A DNA stretch of 34,217 nt from Priapulus caudatus (lineage: Eukaryota > Priapulida > Priapulimorpha > Priapulimorphida > Priapulidae), in NCBI RefSeq assembly GCF_000485595.1, contig NW_014577502.1, positions 119,981 through 154,197 on the forward strand, given 5' to 3'. The translations under genes were made by a program, and so were the position numbers. The notes below the pieces were generated by a model, which saw only the letters and a list, made by a program, of their open reading frames with translations, ran no database searches and had not been told where the DNA came from. Below are positions 11,646 through 34,217 of this stretch, one piece after another. Position 1 is the stretch's first letter; each line of letters opens with the position of its first letter.

Positions 11646-12676
11646 AGCTAATTAATTGCTAACATTCCTGGTTAGTCAAATGTTTAGCTTTCCTCAAGTA
11701 ACAATCATCATTTGTCCGTCAAACGAAATGTTGTAGCGCAAAAAAATTCGTACGAGAATCACCGTTTAGCCGTTTCTGCCATTATAATCAATTGAAGAGC
11801 GCTCCGACAAAAATCATCACATCATTCTATCGAGGAGTTAGCTGATATTTCCCCGATGGTGGTGGGGCTCAGACCTTCTGCCTCCCTATAGGTTAACTTC
11901 TATGCATGCTGGCAGCTAAAGCATCACGATTATTGTGATAACAACGCTACCGTGCAAGGTACGAAGCTAAACCGCCAGGTTTATCTGTCACCATAATAAC
12001 CTGGAGGTACCAGCGCTTAAGAGGATTTACTTTCGGCTCGTGATGAGCACGGACCCCAGGAATCTGCGTTCCATGAGGTCACCGACTCATATGACTAGTC
12101 AATCCGATTGGTTACCTTCCAGATTTGTGCCACGCTCTGTGCAGCGGAGCTCCCGTGCGTGCGCTCGAGCATGCGTGTCAATACACGCTGGTGTGTCTTT
12201 TCCCCATCGCTGCAAGTAGGTTGTAAAGCGCTGTGCGAAGGCGTTACATACTACGCCAGAGTGTAAAGTACTCCACCTCGTGTATGCATGGTGTACCATA
12301 AGTGTCATTGCTCAAGCTTCTAGTCATCTCGTGTACGCACGTACAGGCGCGGACAGCTGTCACAAAATGCGCGCAAAACTGTGTTTATGAATTGCCGTCC
12401 GCGTGTGGGGGCATGTTTTGAGCCCTTTCTTAAAACACGACGTAACACGTTTCAAAAAACCAACGACGTCTTTTATTAATTGGTAGCAATGGCAGAAATG
12501 TTTCTTGTCGCAAGGTATGAAGTCAGTTTTCAGGATCCGATCGGCAGGCAGCAGCGGAATGAAGGCACATTCGTGTTGCTGTCGTGCTACGAATGTTTGG
12601 AGAAGGTAATGTGTGAGACGTAGAGAAGCAAGACATGCGAAGTCAGTTTCACATCTTACATTGGTAGATGTTGCTG
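11646..12676 (+). repeat. 1-kb unit, copy 2 of a noisy direct duplication
   Basis: This starts GCTAATTAATTGCTAACATT and follows copy 1 through landmarks such as AACAACGCTACCGTGCA, GTCAATACACGCTGGTGTGT and GTGTATGCATGGTGTACCAT. Differences are mainly single-base indels, typical of raw long reads, so one true locus is probably represented twice. Confidence 0.85.
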
Positions 12677-12715
12677 AGCTTGGATCGCGTTGAGGGATTT
12701 AAGGTGTGCATGCTG

Positions 12716-12922
12716 AGGTAGATACAAGAGACTGGAACGATGCCAAAATTACACTGAAGGCCTATGTCCAACCATCCGCCGTCCGGTGACACAATGGCTT
12801 TAAGTGAGGGCCGACAGCCAGTCCATAGCTCGATGTGGACAACGCAGCGATCATGCCACAGCTCATACGTGTTGACAACGCCCACGGCCGTAAGCTCAAT
12901 GAAGGTAACACTGATTGTCTAT
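12716..12922 (-). CDS. Unassigned open frame, possible exon
   Basis: After a possible acceptor (acaatcag, 12921) the minus strand stays open for about 65 codons: VTFIELTAVGVVNTYELWHD, then RCVVHIELWTGCRPSLKAIV, then SPDGGWLDIGLQCNFGIVPV. The composition looks protein-like, with several Trp and Cys, and differs from the shadow frames around it. I do not recognise the family and see no clear donor. The opposite strand is also open over part of the region. It could be a fragment of a transposon protein or an exon of an unknown gene. Confidence 0.25.
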
Positions 12923-13635
12923 CTGTTCCGTCCCTCCGTCGCGTCCGCCAACCCGCCCCGCCCGTGACGCGCCGCACATCGAACACGCGACGACTACGCC
13001 AACGCACGCCTACGCAACGCACAGCTACCGCACGCACGCACACACAACAGCACACACCACACAACAGACACCACACACACACACACGCGCGCACAGGCCA
13101 ACACATATATATACTAACTTTAGTTAGTACTACCGGTATATAGATAGTGAGTACATAGGGATCAGTGGTTAAGGGCAGCTGAAGAGGTATCTGCTAGGTA
13201 ATATATGTGATATATGACTAGGTAAAATGCAACTTAACCGCAATAAAAACCATTTAGCCGCGGTTAAACGTTAAACAAAGCCTCTGATCGAGTAGATAAA
13301 TATGTCTAACACGATAGTACGTAACAATGTATCAAAGATGACCTAGCTGGCCGACGTGTTGGCGACTGGCTGCATATTTAACATATAAATTTTATTTACG
13401 GTAATTGGTCACGCCACTGTTTGAGTGAAAAAAAACTTAATTATTACCCAAGAGCGGATTTTCGTAACCCGGGTTGTCGTAACACGGAATACTACTGCGC
13501 GTGTGTGGCGCGGACTAGCTAATAGCCATATATATATAAAGCTATAAGACTGGTTCATCATCTATGTTATAACCATAACCATCACCACATTACAACAAAT
13601 ATAACGCTAATACTAATTCCGTAACTATAAACCTT

Positions 13636-13860
13636 ATGCAAACTTACGGTCAGGCAGAAAATCAAGAACAAACCAATGTCCGGTCACAGGTTGGGCTGCA
13701 TTCAATGTCCGGTCTAGCTTCGAGGGAAAGAGGTAAACTTTTTGCGCGTGTAGATAGTATGTGTATGTATGCTGCCGTGTCCCACCTTCTCGCGCACGAT
13801 TCTTACACAAACCAGAATGTCTTAGAAAGTTTGCTTCTTAGGCAATCACGGAGACAATAA
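13636..13860 (+). CDS. Unassigned 74-codon open frame
   Basis: The frame starts MQTYGQAENQEQTNVRSQVG and ends LLLRQSRRQ. A TATATATAAAG motif lies about 110 bases upstream (about 13529), so a short intronless transcript is conceivable. There is no recognisable domain, signal peptide or membrane segment, and the start context (ctttATGc in type) is weak. It may equally be chance. Confidence 0.15.
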   Translation: MQTYGQAENQEQTNVRSQVGLHSMSGLASRERGKLFARVDSMCMYAAVSHLLAHDSYTNQNVLESLLLRQSRRQ

Positions 13861-16199
13861 AAGACAAACAACTAACTTTTCCAGAGAGAATAAGTATTAT
13901 TGTTGTCCAAAAAATATAGTAACAATAGAGACCTTATTTCGGCTAGCTCATCTTTTAGTAGCAACCAGGGTGGATAACACTGTCAACTTAATCCGATCAT
14001 CTCTAACTGCAAAATTAATTGCTCACAACACCATGTCTGGTCCTACTGTTTTTTTTTTGCATTTTAAACTTGCGTGGCGCATTTGCTCAGAATATCTTCT
14101 AACATACAATCACCAAGTGGGTACGAGCACTTACGTACGTAGTACCACACCGGAACCCGATAAAATAACCGAAAAGTTTACATGAAATTGTGGTAACACT
14201 ACACCTAGGAGGCGACTGTATCCACATACTACACAACAAAAAATTATACTTAACGCAAGTTTACTCTGATAAATTATAAATCCAGAAGCTAGCATGTTGC
14301 GACCGTTTATATACTGCTACAGTAATATAAGCCATACTGCCAGAACTACAAACTAATGACCATATTATCGAGGAAAAGTAACGGATTTTTTTTAAACGAG
14401 CACGTTAGAGAAGATACAATTTATCAATAGAAATGCAATTTTTGCAACCAGAAATCTATAAAAGTACTTTCATATCCAGCGAGAAGAATGTGTTTTCTAG
14501 AAGCATTGGCTATATACCCAGAATCCATGTATAACTGCATACATGTATGCATAATATCAAGAATACCATGATAGAAAATATAATATAATATATAAATTTT
14601 CTATCATGGTACTCTTGATACACATATATCGAATATATATGAAAACATATAATCGTAAAACTGATAACTGATTTGAACACAAGCGGAAATCGGGGCGGGG
14701 GGAGGGATTTAAATTTCATAAACCAATATATTGCGGGCAGGTGGAGGTACAGGCTTGGTGGGAATTGCCACATCCTCCCTCTTAGAGAAAAGTCACGCAC
14801 AAGATAACGTGCATAAAAGAAACTTTGAAGAAGTTGAAGGAAAATTGAGAAGGACGTTTACACCAGCTGTCAAGATGAATTTTTTTAATGGGAGCAGGTA
14901 GCCTATGCATCTAGCCTAGTGATGCACTAACACATCCTGGCCGGTAACCACCACACGTATGTATTCATATTACTAGAAGCCAGGTAATTTATACGGGGCT
15001 ACACATAACAAATAGTAACATAATATTAGCATCAACTGCATAAATATCGCACATCAAGACCGGGCGAACAGCAGACCGTGCCCACTACAATAGAAGATAC
15101 TTGTAACGGTAGGACTGGTGTACACACCGACAGCTTGCGAACAGTGGGCGTAAATTCACCTTGTCGCCATGCCAACTGAAGTTCGTGGAAGCTGGTGCAG
15201 GTCGGTAGCAACAGATAGCTTGCTCTCAGGCTTTGAAGCTTTAAATTACTAGCGCTGTTAAGGATTCCCTCTCCCGCTGCTCTCGGACTTTGAAGATTTA
15301 AATGATTAGTGCTGTTAAGGATTCATTCTCGCTCCGGCGTCTGCTGTGACCCGCTTACACATGAATCTGTGTACCCTACAACAGCAATAACTTCCCAGCA
15401 ATTGACCACCACTGGTCTCTACCTACAATGCCGAATTCTGTGCTACAAAACGTCCTTTGAAGTTCAATTTTGAACTAATAGCCGAGCATTTCTCTTTTCT
15501 CTAGCTTGTTTCCGTGGTATACTTACGCTGCACGCACACCCAACTGACCCTACACCCTTACCTCTATGCATACCACGCAACGTACTCGTAAGACCTAGAT
15601 ATCTCACTGTGGCAATCTCACTCTTTCATCTACGGGTTCATGCAATGCCGCTGCCTATCTCCTACATTCACTGCACAGGCTATTTGAAATACAGTGCTAT
15701 CATTACCAGACACTGGGTGCGTGGAAAACAGATATAGAGCGGGCGCGTGTTGACACGAAATGACGACCCTCTGCACTGACATCTAGCCGGCCGTCACCAA
15801 ATTGGTTTCGATCGCCGACTGTACTGCAACACCACAGTTACGACACTAGGTATATAGTGGCAACGCGAGTAGTGTGACAGAACACGTGGGCCCACCACTA
15901 CACCTTACTTCCGCGGGTGCACGTTCACAACAGACGTGCCAACGTGCCGTTCTTCGCCGCCAGTCGTGGGCTATCAGCGTCGGCCTTAAATAGAGCTGCG
16001 TTTCGACGCTCGCTCACGCACGCACACCAACATCTAAGGCAACGTGTTCCTGAAGTCGTTAGTCCGGGGACGGTCCGGGATCGGCTACACGAGGCGAGAC
16101 AGCGCGTCGCTCGCGCTCACTCCTCTGCCTCTTATTTTTCCCTCTCTCTCTCGCTCTCCCTCTCTCTCTAAACTCGTCAGAGGCTGCTAGGCCACATCT
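13861..16199. other. Intergenic, no gene recognised
   Basis: Mostly AT-rich to about 15000, then more mixed. A 60-70 base direct duplication containing CTTTGAAG.TTTAAAT.A lies at about 15221-15332. CpG content rises from about 15700 towards the UPF1 3' end. No conserved frame was recognised. Confidence 0.5.
14555..14620. mobile_element. Short inverted-repeat element, TATCAAGA terminus
   Basis: TATCAAGAATACCATGATAG begins the left arm (14555-14579). The right arm (14596-14620) is its reverse complement with one mismatch, around a 16-base AT loop. The TATCA(A/G)GAG end recalls the elements at 2114 and 9120. Confidence 0.6.
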
Positions 16200-16489
16200 G
16201 CTGTATGAACCGACGTGAACGCCTTCGGCATTTTCCGATCTAATTAATGACTGCGGCTAACGAGCCGATAACGTACGAGACACCCGCCCCGCGGCGGACG
16301 CCCGCCCCGCCTCGATCGAGATGCCCTTTCGGCAGGGGCGCGCGCGCACACGGGCGGCGAGGCTGTACACAGGGGCTTTTGCAGTTTTCGTCACACTTGA
16401 GGTCACGCCATTCGGTTCTCCGCTCGCGTCGTGGGGGGGCGCTGCAGTCGACGGGTTCGGTGCCGCGTCGATTCGGTCTCCTGCACAGT
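16200..16489 (-). other. Probable UPF1 3' untranslated region
   Basis: About 290 bases downstream of the UPF1 stop are much more GC-rich than the surrounding intergenic DNA and contain no convincing conserved reading frame. This fits a 3' UTR. The end is not defined, because no canonical AATAAA or ATTAAA is visible on the minus strand here. A CT-rich run on the plus strand at about 16137-16170 may mark the boundary. Confidence 0.4.
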
Positions 16490-31462
<14,973 letters not shown>

Positions 31463-31720
31463 TCAGGGATGACTGTTTCACAACCGCGTGTTATTGTGGC
31501 TATTCTACTAAACACACAATTAGTTATAATATATTTTGCACGTTTTGACAAGACTCAAAACAGATGCTTTTCAGTTGCGGATTAGCACGCTGTGTGTTCG
31601 TTGTTGCCTTAAGTACATAAACATAAATCCCGATGTAGCAACCATTTCCAAAACTACTCTGTCCTGGAATTGTGTTAGGTCTTTGCATGCGTGCGTGCCC
31701 ACGTTTGTCTAAGCAGACGT

Positions 31721-32035
31721 CAGAGATGCAACACATATTTGAAGCAATCTGTAGTTTCTGGCCATCAAATTAGTAGTTCGAGGGTCACGTAGTGACCCGA
31801 GTTTGCTAGGAGGGTCCGGCATGCCCCCCAGAAAAAATTTTGATTCTGAGATGCAATTTCCTGCATTCTGAGGGTAAAAATGACAATAAATTGACAAAAA
31901 ATGACAATAATTGACAAAAAAATATTTTTTTCGATCACAGTGAAATTCGTATTTTGATACAAACTGGTCGTAATGGTGCAAAAGGAATAGAAATTCGTAT
32001 AAAATACGAATAAATCGTAGTGGTTGGCATCTCTG
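31721..32035. mobile_element. Inverted-repeat element with CAGAGATGC ends
   Basis: The left end is CAGAGATGCAACAC and the right end, inverted, CAGAGATGCCAACCAC. AGACGT flanks both sides (31715-31720 and 32036-32041). Inside are a palindrome GGGTCAC-GTA-GTGACCC (about 31782-31798) and a GC-rich CCGGCATGCCCCCCAG segment followed by AT-rich DNA. It resembles non-autonomous hAT elements. Confidence 0.7.
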
Positions 32036-32084
32036 AGACGTGCATGATGGAAGTCATCATACCTTATGCAGGGTAACCTCCTTG

Positions 32085-32570
32085 TGCTTAGCTCGGACTA
32101 AATAAAGGTCATTGTCAAATAAAGGTCACAGACCTGTTTGGTACCGACACACATCTCCAAGATGTGCTAAGTATACAAGTTGCGTACGCCTAGGTCAATT
32201 AGGGCCGAGTTATAGAGCGGAAAGAAATAGATCAAGTCAAGGTAAAGGTCAAATAAAGGTCGTAGTGACCTGTTTTAGGTAGCGCTAGCGTCAATCTAGG
32301 CGGCGACGTGTATGAGAGCGTAAGGGGAAATGTGATCAAGGTCAAAGGTATAAGGTCATGGAATAAAAGTCACAGTGACCCTGGTTTTGGTACGTGCGCA
32401 CCATTCTCCCCAAGATGTGTAAGTATCAAGTTTTGGTTAGCGCTGTATGAAATTTAGTGCGGTCGAGTTATAGAGCGAAGGGAAATGTCTGCCTGGCGGC
32501 GAGCTGGGGAGACATTGAAAACCATAGTATCCCCGCGACTTCGTTCGCGGCGATACAATAATCATCTGCA
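32085..32570. repeat. Dispersed repeat rich in AGGTCA half-sites
   Basis: Roughly three degenerate units contain AATAAAGGTCA, AGGTCACAG and CAGTGACC segments, then CAAGATGTG and CGAGTTATAGAGCG. The end is ACCATAGTATCCCCGCGACT followed by an inverted GCGG and ATACAATAA. I recall this type of ending from mobile repeats in marine invertebrates. The CCGCGA-CTTCGT-TCGCGG hairpin is visible near 32533-32550. Confidence 0.6.
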
Positions 32571-33419
32571 AGGCATTTTTCTTGCCTTCCCTGGTTTTGT
32601 ATTAAGAACAGTAGCTCCTAGAGATTATATGCATACAACTGCTACTTACTAACGTATAACAAAATCGTCTGTCACCACACGTATTTGTTACCAGATTACT
32701 AATTGAATTGTTATAATTATTATACACATCAACGCTACGAATTTGAACGGCGCCACGACACCCCCGCACCGGTGCTGGCCACCCGATAAAGTTGGTTATT
32801 TGACATTTTATTTTGCCACGTTTACAGACCGAGGAGGCTAATCACAAAGGGCAATTATATTGATACCTAAATGCTATTTAACCAAAACGATGATTATTTT
32901 AGGCAAAATTCTATCCATGATTATTAACTGAAAACTATATTTCGTTTATAAGATATTACAATCCTTTTGCTTTTAAATGAATAAAATAGAAACAACCTCG
33001 GGCTGTACAGCCCTTGGCTGCGAAAGTGCGTATTGCGCAAACTTATCAGATCGTGCCGGGCACCTTTTGGAGTGGGCCACCGTTCCATTGTAATCAAACT
33101 GTAGTCGTAAGTTTTTAAACATTTTTTAATAATATTTCTAAGGTGATTGAACAATGAAAAACTTTTATGTTAGCGTAATTATAACCTAAATGAGCTGAAA
33201 CTTTAACCCTTAGAACCTAGAGTAAAATTCTTCCTTTAAGTATAACCTTCACCTTATGGTATATCCAGCGTTGTGATTTAAACTAGATACTCAGTTCACT
33301 GTGCACAGTGTAAATTGAAGAGCCGGACCCGAAATTTCAACTATACGCCCACAACGCCATGTATGCACACGTGCCATTGCGGACCACTCCTTGCCTACAG
33401 TGCTCGAAATAAGAAAAAA

Positions 33420-33870
33420 AATGTGGTTGTCCTGGCGGACAACCCCGCATCAATCGGGTGTCCGCAACCATTTCTGGTTGTTCCAAAATAGCCCCAAATC
33501 TCCTATTTTCAATCACATAATAATATGATCAGAAAAACACCCAAAAACAGTGGCATAGCCAGGATTTTTTTTTCTTTTAAACAAGGGGGACAAAACAGGA
33601 ACTGCGCAAATAGTGTGAATGACTTAATATTTTACTGGCTCCTCCGCCCTCCCTCTCCACACCCTACGGCTTCCTTACTCTCATGCTCTGCAATCCATGC
33701 AAAAATTCGCGGATCATTTTTGCTTCATTGTTCTCATGCTCCCAAGATATGTAAGTTGTTCAGTGGCAGGTTGAGGGATTCAAAGGAGGAGGGCCGTGAA
33801 AAACAGGCAGTTAGGGTGGGGGGGTCCTGGGTATGGGGGGTCTCCCTTCAGAAAAATTGAGAAAACTTGC
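33420..33870. repeat. Degenerate dispersed repeat, AGCCAGGATTTTTTT type
   Basis: GGTTGTCC-TGGC-GGACAACC (33425-33444) forms an 8-bp hairpin. Further right, GTGGCATAGCCAGGATTTTT (near 33550) and GGGGGGTCTCCCTTCAGAAAA (about 33834-33854, given in part) resemble the two ends of a common animal repeat. A related piece, CCCAGAAAAAATCCTGGATA, opens the window at 7-26. Confidence 0.45.
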
Positions 33871-34217
33871 TAGTTTGCGCTGGTTCCAAATCGAGTTATC
33901 ACCTCTCATAAATCAGAAAACCTGACATATACAGTGTTGAAAATGCAGCTGGTCCCATATTTTTATATTATATCACGATTTAATTCACGATTACAGAGTT
34001 CGCCCCTGCGATGAGCTACGAAAAACTCGCGATTTGAAGTATGAAACTGAAACATTATATGTGCCAGTAGCCTACAGCCATTTTTGGTTGCGGATTGGAT
34101 TTCAGTTCAGATGCAAATATGAGCAGTTATAGCACCATAGATTAATTGGGTACCACGCGTATATATAAGAATAGCCGAGTCGGATTTAGAGTCAGTGTTA
34201 GGGTTCAGGGATAGTGC

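Noticed and set aside
32924-33154. 76-codon minus-strand frame as an N-terminal UPF1 exon
   Set aside because: It lacks the Cys/His pattern expected of the CH domain and has no match in splice phase.

Overview
This is animal nuclear DNA, probably from an invertebrate. Coding sequence is split into 47-351 bp exons with GT-AG introns, and most of the window is intron, microsatellite and short non-autonomous transposons. I cannot name the species. TTAGGG-type repeats and repeat families that look familiar from marine invertebrate genomes are compatible with a spiralian or similar lineage, but that is impression only. Two assembly gaps (11251-11275 and 23113-23534) and several stretches of noisy sequence limit what can be read.

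Two genes are recognisable, both on the minus strand. (1) UPF1/RENT1, the RNA helicase of nonsense-mediated mRNA decay, runs from 31444 (first visible exon) down to its stop codon at 16490-16492. Seventeen coding exons are visible, with splice phases that agree at every junction that can be tested. They encode the second half of the Cys/His-rich domain, the 1B insertion with a short regulatory loop, helicase motifs I, III, IV, V and VI, and the SQ-rich tail. The N-terminal exons lie beyond 34217. One exon of RecA domain 1 (helicase motif II) is missing and probably lies in the 422-base gap. (2) Bicaudal-C (BICC1), a KH/SAM RNA-binding translational regulator, begins at a probable non-coding first exon near 7733-7860. 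Its first three coding exons are at 7252-7397, 4265-4311 and 3234-3303. The rest of the gene lies beyond position 1.

Layout: 1-7400 holds Bicaudal-C introns with several fold-back elements. 7400-7860 is the Bicaudal-C 5' end. 7945-8253 is a terminal-inverted-repeat element carrying TTAGGG-like repeats. 9590-12676 is a GA-rich and apparently duplicated stretch that looks like an assembly artefact around a 25-N gap. 12700-16200 is intergenic with two unassigned reading frames. 16200-31444 is UPF1, whose introns carry a 13-bp minisatellite, 66-bp and 152-bp tandem repeats, two hAT-like elements with flanking duplications, and a 343-bp inverted-repeat element with an internal 52-bp array. 31445-34217 lies upstream of the visible UPF1 exons and is filled with repeats.

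Both genes act on mRNA in the cytoplasm, UPF1 in decay of premature-stop transcripts and Bicaudal-C in translational repression and deadenylation. Nothing in the sequence shows that they are co-regulated. I found no prokaryotic features, no CRISPR array, no rRNA and no convincing tRNA. The least ordinary signals are a tandem duplication of a UPF1 exon end together with its splice donor, the 52-bp array inside a transposon-like element, and a fold-back element with perfect 40-bp arms.
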